From Henckelia pumila (lineage: Eukaryota > Streptophyta > Magnoliopsida > Lamiales > Gesneriaceae): a stretch of DNA of 64,000 bases. The notes under the pieces were generated by a model. The model was not told the DNA's origin, did no database searches, and saw only the letters and a list, made by a program, of their open reading frames with translations. Position 1 is the stretch's first letter, and every line of letters begins with the position of its first letter. The stretch covers positions 169,477,991 to 169,541,990 of the forward strand of contig NC_133120.1 in assembly GCF_033568475.1 (NCBI RefSeq), given 5' to 3'. Shown here piece by piece: positions 1 to 10,470 of this stretch. A program made the position numbers and the translations under genes.

Positions 1-85
1 AAATACACAATTTAATTATAATTAGATGTCTTATTTTTTATTTTATTTTTAATGTTTTGTCATTTATCGATTTTAATTTAATAAT

Positions 86-2050
86 GTGTTTATTGGTTTG
101 CATAATATAATTGTCAGTAATTTTGTCAGGATGACAACAAATCGAGGGCCAGTAGATCCCAGTGTGCTATATTTACAAGCAACACATATTTCGTCAATAG
201 TTTCTACAGAAACAGTTGATGAGATAGTTCGAGCCAAACGATCAGAAAATTTGATTTGGAATTTATTTAATGTGAATGGCTTGCACAGTCGTGTGATTGC
301 ATATTTAAATTATATGGGGATTTATGATGTTTTGCTGTGTGAGTCTCGAATTTATGATAATCATTTGATTACTGCACTGGTTGAACGATGGCGACGTGAA
401 ACACACACGTTCCATTTTAGATGTGGTGAAGCAACCATCACTTTACAGGATATTTCCATTATTTGGGGTCTCCCTATTGATGGTGAGCCTGTAACTGGTA
501 TAGATGTTTCACACAAAGTTGAAGAGTGACAACATATATGTTTGAATTTGTTGGGATTTACGCCACTGACATCGCATTTCAAAGGTGGTCACTTATCGAT
601 GACCGCTTTATATGAACATTGCACGGCTGCACTTGTCGATGATAATAGTCCAGAGATAGATGTCGTAAAATATATCCATTGTATAACATTAATGATTATC
701 GGAGGAATCATGCTTCCAGATTATCAAGGAGGATCTGTTAGACTGATTTTTTTGCAACTACTCCGGGATATTGATCGCATCAGATCTTACAGTTGGGGAG
801 GTGCAGTTTTGGAGTTTCTATATCGTGATTTATGCAATGCCATATGTATAGGAAAATCTATAATATCTGGGCCTCTATTTATCCTACAGGTATAAATTTT
901 TTGTTAATCTAATATCACATTATAATAATTTTCTAATTTTATTTATTATTAATGACAGATATGAGCATGGAGCCAGATTAAATTTGTTAACCCTGATCTG
1001 AAAGGCTTATCTCTTACCGTGCCTCAAAATGCAGGCGATGGAAATATTTCATTTGCTCATTATGGTGCACGGTAATATTTAAAAATTATTATCATTGTAT
1101 AAATTACAACTTTATTTTCTCATAATTTTAATAATATTTTTTTTATTACAAGTGGTTAAATGTGTACAGTTACACTCATTCACCAGCATACGCTGTTATA
1201 ATTATAAGAGATTACTTTGATCGTGTGACTAATGACGAGGTGTGTTATTGGCTTATTGAAACTTTACAACAATTAAATAAATTTATATTTATTAATTAAA
1301 ATTGATTTTTATATTTATTAATTAAAATTTATTTTTATTTTTATTATGCAGTTTAACTTGAGCGTTTACAAAAAAAAAGATCCATATGTTAAAGTGATCA
1401 TTGATGCATACGATAATAGAATCTGGCGATGTGTTTGTCCTCTAATTTGTTTTGAAATTATGGAGATGCATCGTCCAAACCGGGTGCTGAGGCAATTCAA
1501 AATGCGTCAGCCTATTCCAAGACCTTCATTTGACAACAATGGCCTACACAACATCAGTAGAATCGGTCATTGCAACACAGATTGAATGGAACATCATAAA
1601 AATGATATTATTATTTGGAATAGAAAATTGAATCATGTTGCCCGAGGCGAACGACATAGAAGAAGATCTAGGCAGACTGATGATGATTATTTTCCATGGT
1701 TTGAGCGCATTACTTAACACATTATATCATCTACAGTAACTGAACTTGGTTTTCGGCCATATCCCCACGATTTATATGTTGGCGGACAAAATAATCTTCC
1801 ACAAAATTTTAATATGTCATCTCCTGATTCGCATCAGTCATCATTGCAGTTTGTTCCTCCTCGGCCATTTGGTGGATTTGAAAATGCCGAAACATCCGGT
1901 GGGTTGTACGCTGCTGGACCATCTGGTGGGTTGTATACTACGGGGCCATCAGGTGGATTTGAAAATACCGAACCATCCGGTGGATTGTGTAAAAGCATTC
2001 AAACCAACAATCTCAAATATATTTCTTACTCAAATACATACATTATTTAA
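86..2050 (+). pseudogene. Plant mobile domain (MAIN-like, PP7-long-form-like) protein, broken
   Basis: The translation follows the PMD (aminotransferase-like plant mobile domain) pattern: a WRRETHTFHF core, then TITLQDISIIWGLPIDG (about residues 105-135), later a PLICFEIMEMHRPNRVLRQF block (near 1435-1500). Likely exons are 86-891, 960-1071, 1153-1239 and 1351 onward, with GT/AG borders. Three in-frame TGA codons stand where family members have Trp: 527-529 (EE*QH), 961-964 (Q-I*AW) and 1582-1584 (NTD*ME). The tail (1814-2000) encodes a Gly/Pro/Ser-rich repeat of the GPSGGLY/GGFENTE type. PMD proteins are nuclear and linked to silencing or meristem function, and many copies are transposon cargo. 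The neighbouring transposase makes the cargo reading more likely. First-exon start is uncertain. Confidence 0.75.
1860..1990 (+). repeat. Tandem GGxPSGG-coding repeat in the PMD gene tail
   Basis: Five imperfect units of about 24-30 bp around ggtggatttgaaaa / ggtgggttgta encode PFGGFENAE, SGGLYAAGP, SGGLYTTGP, SGGFENTEP and SGGL. They form a low-complexity Gly/Pro/Ser tail of the PMD protein. Unit number could vary between copies. Confidence 0.7.
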
Positions 2051-2231
2051 CTAAAACTAACAAACACATGTTTTTTTGAAACATTTTTTTGTTGTAGATT
2101 GTCTTCATCCGCATACCACATGCATCCGATGTTCCTGATATACAAAATATATATAAAAATATATATTATATGTAAAATATATTTCATAAGAAATTATGAA
2201 AGTGACAAATTAAAATTTTCAAAATTTTTAC

Positions 2232-4624
2232 CTGTTCGTTCTTCGTTGTTGTCTCTCTCTCGCTATCGGCCTGTCCATCTCGTTTCTCAGTCGAGTCGTT
2301 GTATCCCTACCTGCTCTTCTTCTTTCACGTCTAACCGGGTTGTGTTGCAACTAAAAGGTAGGTCTATCCCAATATCGTTCATCTGCAAGAGGTTCAAATC
2401 TTCCTTCATATGCTGCGAGGTACTCAGATATATTATACCATGACTGCACAAGTGTTGTGGGATCTAACGAGTGCCATTTAGCAGTGCAAATATCATGAGA
2501 ACACGGGATGCCGAAAATTGTCCATTTACCACATGAACAATCAGTAGTTGATATTCTCACCACTTGCATGTGTTGGCCGCGACTTGGCCTTCCTCCGGTT
2601 GCAACCTGAGCAGTTTGCGTTCGTACATCATATTTGACAACACGATGTTCACTAGATTTTCTCGCCCATTTCTCATATTTTCAACATGCATAATCCGACT
2701 ACAGTTGATTTTCCTGAACCATACGTTGACCTTTTGTCACACGTTCAATGAAGTACTACACGCATCTCAGAAGGGTCAAGTGTACTATTGCAGATATAGG
2801 CAGTCTACGAGCTCCTTTTAACACACTGTTTAAGCACTCGAACATGTTTTTCATCATCACTCCACGACGCCAACCTTCGTCATGGGCCATACTCCATTTT
2901 TTCTTCGATATTCCAGCCAAGTATCTGTGTGTCAAAATATTTTTGTTCTTGATTGCCTCCATTATTGCATCAAACTTGCAAATCTGATGTTGTTTCCCTG
3001 CTTCCTAGCATAAATCTTTCAAATGTACGTCTTTGAATTTGGCATTATAATTTGAGCACAGATGTCTCAAACAAAAACAATGCACACCATGTAGATGTTT
3101 AAAATATGTAAGATCTTCAACTGCTCGCACAATTCCCTTATGCCTATCAGAAATTAGGCACATACCATTCTCACCACAAATAACATGTCGACCATCATTC
3201 TCCAAAAAACATTTACAAGAATCAGATGTTTCTTCATCCACAATTGCAAATGCCAGCGGTAGCACTTGATTATTCGCATCCAGAGTGACAACGATCAACA
3301 TTTTATGTTTGTAATTTGTGTACAAATGTGTACCGTCGACACTAATGATTTTTTGATAATGTCGAAATCCATCAGTACAAGTCTTGAACGCCCAAAAACA
3401 ATAGTTCAATGTTTTTATTTCTTCATTGTTTCTGAGATGCTTCAAGTCGACAATTGTTCCAGGATTATATTTGCACAGAGCGTGAATATATTTCGGTAGT
3501 AGTTGCACAGAGCTCTTCCATGTACCATAAACAATTTCCACTGTGCGTTTCAAACTCCGCCACGCCTTCGTATACGAGATTTGATATCCATATTTATCTT
3601 TCACACTCTCTATTATATATTTAATCTCATTCGAAGGATCACATCGTACAATACTCAATAGCGTATTTGCAACCATATCACTATTCAAGTTATGATGGTC
3701 TATACCGATGTTGGTAGATATGCATGTATGAGGCCCACCTGAATCATTTTTGCATTGTATTTTTCACAAAATGCGTGTGCTCTCAACGACACAATACTCA
3801 CGCCTGGAAACTCTGACTGAATAATCTTTCACAGATGCAATCATATCTTTCTTATCCTTAAAAATCATGTTTACACATAGTTCTCCTCTCTCCTCATTAT
3901 AGTATCTTGTTCGCATGTCAGAAGGTACGCCAATAGAATCAGGAGTCTCTTCTCCGAAATAAGTATTGAAAAAAGATGGCATATCAGAATTGCTAGAAAG
4001 GAATGGAACAACTTGCCTCTGTAATGTTTGAAGAGGTGGTGGATGAGATGACATTCCCTCATCAATATTTGCATGAATATTCACATGTTCATCATCATTC
4101 ACTTCTCCAACATCGTCATCAGATTCTTCCTCAGACTCTCTGTATGACATCTCTGGTTCTGTATCGCTTCTCAAAACATCTTCGTTTTCACTCCTAGGAT
4201 CATCAACACGTGGTGCAAAATTTGGATTTTCTGAATTCCAATTTGCTGCACCAACATTTTTTTCCCAACCACGTGTCATATGTGGCCAACGTGCAAGATC
4301 TGCTTCGGATGTGCCAGCGATATATTGATCACACGATTCACTTTCGGGATACAGATACATGTTGTTCATTCCTTCAGTGACATGTAAAATATTTGGTTCT
4401 TGGTGGACATGATCAACCTGATGGTCAATTTCGTTTGCTTCGACGTACAAATGCAATATATGTATATTGGGAGATTGCATCATAAACTCCAGAGTGTTAT
4501 CATCAACAAGATTGACTTGAATTTCATGCCAAGATGAATTCGCCATGAATAAATATTTCGTTGACAACTTGAGAGTAAAATTTAATGGATCAATCATCAA
4601 CATTTGATGCACAACTTCAACCAA
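2232..4624 (-). pseudogene. MULE (MuDR-family) transposase, frameshifted
   Basis: Read on the minus strand the parts come in family order. 4624-3764 is an acidic N-terminus ending in the MuDR domain (ELCVNMIFKDKKDMIASVKDY). 3688-3005 is the MULE DDE core with ISVDGTHLY (first Asp) and CLISDRHKGI (second Asp). 2962-2756 has the conserved NMFECLNSVLKGARRLPI. 2569-2351 is a SWIM zinc finger, CSCGKWTIFGIPCSH (CxC...CxH). A basic tail with one in-frame stop runs to a possible splice donor near 2231. MULE transposases cut and paste elements by binding terminal inverted repeats. Frame changes near 3764-3690, 3005-2962 and 2756-2570 show that it is dead, although motif order is intact. The stretch 2050-2232 has no coding signal. 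Confidence 0.85.
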
Positions 4625-4640
4625 CTCGAACAGAGGAATA

Positions 4641-5037
4641 GATCGTAATATTCACATCGGTCTAGTATAAGGAATACTATACATGACCGATCCATTCTCC
4701 ACAATAACATGACCACCAAAATATAAAAATATATCAATATTTTTCATTTTCAGATATAAAAATGAAAAAACAGAACTCACAATTGCTCGCAAGAAAATAT
4801 AATGAATAAAGGAAAGAAATATTTAAGAGTTGAATGATATTGTCGGATTCTAATGTTCTCATTATATAGCCGATATGATTCCGAGTGCATTAATTATTTA
4901 CACATAAACATTATTTTTTTCCGCGTCAATTAAAGTTTCACGCGTATTCTGAAATTGTAAGCTAACATTTCTTTTTCCGTGTTAATGCATTTCAATATCA
5001 AATTAAAGAGACCACAATATGTATCTATCATGGTGCG
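4641..5037. other. AT-rich stretch, no gene seen
   Basis: Upstream of the transposase start codon on the minus strand. It may hold the transposase promoter and the right terminal region of the Mutator-like element, but I see no convincing TATA box or terminal repeat. Confidence 0.4.
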
Positions 5038-5089
5038 CATGGGCCAAAAATGGGTGGGATGGGTGAGTGCCATACGTTGGCACGCCAAC

Positions 5090-5217
5090 ATGGGCAGCGG
5101 ACGCTGCCCTATCTCTGACACTGGATGGTTGCCATGTGGCGGCCCTCTCTGACCTTACTCTGTTAGAGAGAGCGGACGCTGAATAAATTATTCCAGCGTC
5201 CGCTCTTTCTGACAGAG
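5090..5217. repeat. Snap-back inverted repeats built on GCGGACGCTG
   Basis: Two hairpins sit side by side. The first, at about 5091-5109, is a short palindrome centred on CAGCGGACGCTGCCC. The second has arms at about 5158-5185 and 5187-5217 that pair over nearly 28 bases (CTCTGTtAGAgAGAGCGGAC against its complement) with almost no loop. GC content is far above the flanking DNA. It could be a terminal structure of the neighbouring MULE or an LTR-type palindromic array. Confidence 0.7.
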
Positions 5218-5382
5218 TTTTACGGTATATATGAAAATTTTCATGCTCCACGTTATTTCTGAAATCGATTTTTTTTTTTACCGTAAATTTAATAAAACCC
5301 TGATTGTTGAGGATGGGGGAAAAAGTATGTGTTATTAACAGTGAGCCCCATGTTTTTTGATGATGTACCCATGCATTGCGGA

Positions 5383-5905
5383 TAGAGCCGTCAATTTGGG
5401 TTAGGTCCGTCGGATCGGCCCGTCCCGCCACACAATTTAAGTAGATTATTTCAACCCAACTAAAGGTGGGCCTAGGTGGGCCAACCCGCTCGGGCCCGCG
5501 ACCCGCGCGAGTTGGCCCGCGGGACTGGAGAATTCTTATTTTATTTTTATTTTTATTATGATATATGTACTTTTTAATGAAAGTTGTGAATTTTTTTTGT
5601 ATTAATTATTTTATATAAAAGTCACACGTATGAAATCAATAATTAAAATTTTTATTATTATGTTTCTATTAATATTTATTTATGAAATGAAATTTATAAT
5701 TAATTATAATAATTTTTATTTATTTTTATTTGTAATAAACCAACCCGCGGGCCGGGCCACCTAACCCATAACCCACTTTAGGTTTGGATGGATTGAGGAT
5801 TTTCAGCCCACCGAGATGGTGGGCCGGCCCAACCTCGACCCGCTAAAAGGTGGATTTTGGTGGGCCGGCCCGTCCCGCAATGGGTTGACCCGTCTGACGG
5901 CTCTA
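5383..5905. mobile_element. hAT-type MITE, 523 bp, 8-bp target duplication
   Basis: The ends are the inverted repeat TAGAGCCGTCA / TGACGGCTCTA, flanked on both sides by the perfect 8-bp duplication ATTGCGGA (5375-5382 and 5906-5913). The TAGAG start and 8-bp duplication fit hAT. Subterminal regions are rich in GGCCCG / GGGTTGACCC words and the middle is AT-rich. No coding capacity, so it needs a transposase in trans. The intact duplication suggests a fairly recent insertion. Confidence 0.9.
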
Positions 5906-5992
5906 ATTGCGGATGCTCTAAGAGAAGATGACTATTTACTTGAAAAGAAATTTTAGTTTATTTCTAATTATAGTTTTTGTGATATCATTTTT

Positions 5993-7135
5993 GGATAATG
6001 ATATGTGTATATAGAGTCTTACATATAGGGTTACACGCTCTATTAAATTAGAAAAATATCTCAAAACTCTTTTAAAATTTTTTATTCTCAACCTAGAATT
6101 GTTTTCCTAGCTAGGTCAAAAAAACTTTAATGAAAATATTATTTTTTATTTTATTATTTATTGTGCAGTTTTAAGTTGTCAAAATTGAACCCAACCCGAG
6201 TTGACCAAAAAATATCGGATTAAATTTTCATCATGTAATAATTATTTTGAAAAACTTTGATTTTTTTAAATTTTTTTTTTATTTTGTGTAGTAAGTATAT
6301 TTTTAATTTTTTACAATTAAACTTTCACATTTATAAATTATATATAAGAGAGATATTGTTATCATGTATTTAAATCAAAGTATATTGATTATTATTAAGT
6401 GTATTTAATTATTTTGTTAAAAAAATAAAAAATCTTTTTTTTATTAAAAATAATTATTACATGATTAAATTTTCGTGTCAAATTTCGGGTCCTACTCGAT
6501 GTGACTCGAACCCAAAAAACTCAACCTAATCCGATATTTTTTTGGTCAATTTGGGTCGTGTGAAATTTTGACTTCCCTAGAACTGTACAATAAATTATAA
6601 AATAAAAAATATTATTTTTATTAAAAGTTTTTTTGAGCAAGACAAATAATTGTAGGCTGAAAATAAAGAATTTTTAATAAAATTTTGGGATACTTTCCTA
6701 ATTTAATTGTACGTGTAATCCTGTATGTAACCCTATGGCACCGTTTGGCTCGAGTATAAATAGTCCATGTATAACTTGTCGTATCCAATCACTCGTTCTT
6801 TTCATCGTATTATTTATCTATATATTAATTATTTATTTTACATCAATCAAATCATTAATCATTTATCTTATATCAATCAAATCATTAAATTTAAATTACT
6901 ATATTACCCCTATAAATAATATTATTCATATTTTATTTATTTTTAAGAGGACAAAATAGTAATTTATCATTTTTATATAAATTTTAATCAATCAAATCAA
7001 ATCAAATCAACTCTAATCTATCAATCAAATCAATTACTTTATTAACTATCATTTTTTATTTATTTTTTATTATATTTTATTATTTATCCTAACACAAGAA
7101 CCAAACTATACATATATGTACACATAGCATTACCC
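5993..7135. mobile_element. Mutator-type MITE with long inverted arms and 9-bp target duplication
   Basis: The ends GGATAATGATATGTG (left) and CACATAGCATTACCC (right) are inverted copies, bounded by a perfect 9-bp duplication ATCATTTTT (5984-5992, 7136-7144). The left arm (to about 6260) and the right arm (about 6470-6733 plus 7107-7135) pair along most of their length, including TATCGGATTA-type words. The right arm is split by a second MITE (6737-7106). A 9-bp duplication fits MULEs. A related, shorter copy lies at 39634-39816. It ends about 245 bp before the DDRGK1 start codon. Confidence 0.85.
6737..7106. mobile_element. Second MITE nested in the right arm of the MULE MITE
   Basis: It begins GGCACCGTTTGGCTC and ends AAGAACCAAAC, the GTTTGG/CCAAAC end pair common in plant PIF/Harbinger- or hAT-like MITEs. 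Removing it rejoins the host arm at TAT (6734-6736 and 7107-7109), which restores the pairing with the left arm of the outer element. The interior is AT-rich with direct repeats of atcaatcaaatc. The right end lacks the GGTGCC expected from the left, so it is slightly truncated. Confidence 0.7.
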
Positions 7136-7297
7136 ATCATTTTTTTCTTAAATTAATTTCCCAAAATCAAGCTCTGACCTAATAATCTGAAGAGTTATTT
7201 GAACATAAAGACAACAAAAACCCTTTCCCCAATCTAATTTTCTAATTTAGATAATTTTCTTCCTTCTATGCGAAGAAGGGAATTCATTCGGACCATC

Positions 7298-7310
7298 TTG
7301 ACCATTGACC
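7298..7310 (+). promoter_or_regulatory. Two W-box-like TTGACC motifs before DDRGK1
   Basis: TTGACC occurs at 7298-7303 and 7305-7310, 70-85 bp before the start codon. TTGAC(C/T) is the WRKY binding core. The pair may lie in the promoter or the 5' leader. Function is inferred only; no clear TATA box was found between the MITE end (7135) and the ATG. Confidence 0.3.
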
Positions 7311-7380
7311 TTTCGATTAATATAAGATAAATCTGCTCTTAGGTTTCTGTTGTTTGGAAATCTGAGTGAGCAGTGGAAGA

Positions 7381-10300
7381 ATGGAGGAATTTTTAGCTGC
7401 GATTCTGATGATGTTCGTGGTTCTATCCTTGATTCCTCTTTATTTATGGAGACGCCGTGTTGATTCACGCCTTTCTGATCAACATGAAGAAGAGCCTCAG
7501 GTGCAATTTCGTTTTTTCAAGTTGCATGTTACTGGATTTTATGATTGATCATAGGATTTTCGTAATATCTGTGTGCAATGACCCTTAGCTGTGGGAAATT
7601 TGTGGGTTTTTTTTTTTAAAATATGTTGTTTCACAACACTTTGGATTGAATAGTGATGATTTCTCCCCTTCAACTCAGCATTATACATATTTTACAGAAT
7701 GTACAAGGGGAAAGAGTGATAAGGGCAGGTGCGAACACGCGCCGAATGCGTAGAAGGCCGGCTGCTTCTGCTGCCAGCACATCATCAGCTGCAGCAACTG
7801 TGGAAGGTTTTTTCTTTTCCTTTTCCTTGGGTTTTATATGCGTTTTAAACGGTGATTTTGCTTCTGGCTTGGTGTTGATTTCTGCGTTTTGCTGGGAAAT
7901 TTGAGCTCTATCAGATATCAGATGAAATTCATTTTTAGGACATGGTTTGCTTGTCCAACCTAGTTTTTGCTTTTTTTTATTGTTTAATCTCTTCGAGTGC
8001 CCTTACGCACCCTTGCCAACTATACAGATTTAATGACAAAGCACCACATCTCAGTTTGGATTGATTTTTGTTAGATGATGCTAATCTGGTGCTGATTGTT
8101 AAACCTTGTCAATACAAGGTTGGTGACTTGGTGTTATTTGCCTGGAGCTTGGCCATTAATTTCTTTGTATGGTGAAATTTGAATCCAACTGATTGATTCA
8201 CCATGGTGTTTCGATTGAATTGTTCAGTTTAACAAATCAATTAAGTACTCAAAGGTGAAGGTTTCTTCTAGATGGGGACCATAACTTGGTTTGTGCCACC
8301 ACAATGTTGGGCTTGGGCCATATAGAGAGCAATAGGCTAGAGATATAAATTTGTGGAGACTGGAGAGTCCTTCCTTGAGTTTAAGGAGTTGTGTGCTATT
8401 TTACTAGAGATATAAATTCACACTTATATGGCCTAGGTCTGTGGAGATACATCAATAAAGACCAGAAAAGGCATGAGATATTTTCCATAATGAGTGTGTT
8501 ATATCTTTTGTTCTTCCTTACTTTCTGGAGGCATAGGGATCTTCTAAATGGCACAAAATTTTCAAAGATTCTGGTTCATTTATAAACAGCTCATGTTCTT
8601 AAATTGCTATCTGGCAAGGGAGTCAGGAGAATGGCCTATTCTATCATTGTTTTTTGCAGTTTTAGCTTTGTTTATAGAGAATGAAAGTTAAATTGTAATT
8701 TTACATTAATATAGAAAGTCTCGATGGAAGCGACGAGGAACCAGCTGGTGATGGATACTACACTGCTAAAGCTTCGAAGAAAAAGGAAAAGAAACGGCAG
8801 GAGCGGGAAGCACAACGCCAGGTAAAAGTTCTTCATTGCTTGACTTTGCGCTGCATTAATTTTGTGTCTATGAGATTTATTGAACCTGAAAGATATTCTT
8901 GCCTTTTCAATTAAAATGTCAAGGTAGAAAATTGAAATGCTGAACCTCAGATATACTGGAAATATTTTGATTTCGTAGTAAGTACTATATGGTATGCTGG
9001 GCATATCTTGATATTGTGAATATGATTGCTTCCAGCCTTCAGTATAGTGTCCTGTATTTTTCTTGTATTTCTGGAGGCATCAATGTTTCGCGTTCTCATA
9101 TATTGAATCTTATCATTTTTAATATCTCCTAGGCTGATGAGGCTTCACGAGACTCAAGGAGATCAAAACAAGATCGATATGAAGAGATGAGGAGAAGGAA
9201 GGATGAAGAGCGTGAAGCTCTTGAACAGAAGCTGGTTAGTTGATCGAGGTTTTTTGCTAGATTGTTTAAAAAAAATACTGTGATTAACTGTAGGAGTTTT
9301 ACCACATCCAGGAAGAAGAAGCCAAAGCTCAGAAAGCTAAGGAGGAAGAGGCTGCTGCATTAGAGTTTGAAAAGTGGAAAGGAGAGTTTTCTGTTGATGC
9401 TGAAGGCACAACAGAAAATGAAGTGCAGGATGGAAGCCAGGGTCTGCTGTCTGATTTTGTTGGATACATCAAGGTAGTTTTAGTGTGACCCGTTTATTTC
9501 ATCATATTTAAGGCTTATTTTTTTTTCTTTTTTTCTTTTTATATCATAATTTCAAGTGCATGATATCATGAATGTGTGGATGCCAGCTTTCTTGATCTGA
9601 GGTATACGGTCTCTTCTTTTCGATATCATTCATGTATCTGACATTCATAGCAGTTGATCATTTGGAGATATGATGAAAATATATGAGAATGACATTGATT
9701 GGGAGAGGAACTGAAGCGGCTCTCCTTATTATTTAATCTGATTTTCAGAAGCATAAATGCGTTCCCCTAGAGGATATTGCTGCGGAGTTTAAGTTGAGAA
9801 CTCAGGTAGCTCTTGCATCCTTTTCCTTTACCCCTTTCTCTTACAGCTGAAGATGGCAGTATTTATGTGATTGGAATAATGCAATTTGGATGATTACATA
9901 AAGAAAAACTAATTTGTTGTATGTTATGTGCACTTAAAAGTTGATTTCAGATCTGTTTGCATGTTTCATATTAAAACAACAAATGAAAAAAGGTTTATAG
10001 CCTCAAATGTTTGGACTGATGCCACGATAGTTGTCTTTGTTGGCTCTTCTCACGTGTTATCTTTTTCTGGACGCAGGAGTGTATCAATCGGATAACTTCT
10101 CTTGAAGATATGGGTATTTACTCTTTTCCTCTAGTTCTTGGTACACGAGTCAGAACATTTTGCATTGATTTCCAGACATGATAGAAACTTGTATATTCAC
10201 TTTATGTGGCCATCAAAGTTTTCTTCTCCTTTACGGAAAGAAATCCTGTTTTAAAATTTCTCAGGAAGATTATCTGGCGTAATGGACGATAGAGGAAAAT

Positions 10301-10470
10301 ACATATACATCTCATTGGAAGAAATGAAAGCTGTTGCTGATTACATCAAGCGTGAAGGTAGAGTCAGCATTTCACACCTTGCTAGTATGTCTAACCAGTT
10401 CATAGATTTGGAACCAAAATCCCAGTCAATAGAAGATATTAGCAGCATAGAGGAGGTAACTTTTGATTGA
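7381..10470 (+). CDS. DDRGK1: DDRGK domain-containing protein 1 (UFBP1), eight exons
   Basis: Exons: 7381-7500, 7698-7806, 8715-8821, 9133-9234, 9312-9473, 9749-9805, 10077-10113 and 10265-10470, all with GT/AG introns and matching phases. They total 900 nt, 299 aa plus stop, close to the usual family length of about 300-315. Residues 5-23 form one hydrophobic segment (ER membrane anchor), followed by a basic stretch and Ala/Ser-rich linker. Residues about 85-160 are a highly charged Lys/Glu/Arg helix (KKKEKKRQEREAQRQ). The C-terminal winged-helix region begins near LSDFVGYIKKHKCVPLEDIAAEF, and the name motif DDRGK lies at residues 239-243, followed by YIYIS. DDRGK1 partners UFL1 in UFMylation at the ER and supports ER homeostasis and ER-phagy. 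No disabling change is seen. The last exon could alternatively splice at gag|gtaac (10453). Confidence 0.93.

Larger units (their letters stand above)
1..4640. mobile_element. Mutator-like (MuDR-type) locus, decayed
   Basis: A plant-mobile-domain gene on the plus strand (86-2050) converges on a MULE transposase on the minus strand (4624-2232), with less than 200 bp between them. Tail-to-tail genes are the layout of maize MuDR (mudrA/mudrB), and PMD genes are known to travel with plant transposons. Both frames are broken. The left end lies at or before base 1, so terminal inverted repeats and the 9-bp duplication cannot be checked. The right limit is a guess; the true end could lie near 5.2 kb. 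Confidence 0.55.

Noticed and set aside
6000..6740. A separate MITE ending at 6740
   Set aside because: The inverted arm continues after the nested MITE to 7135, where the 9-bp duplication proves the true end.
6735..6959. 74-codon hydrophobic frame
   Set aside because: It lies within the AT-rich core of the nested MITE; Ile/Leu/Tyr richness comes from composition.
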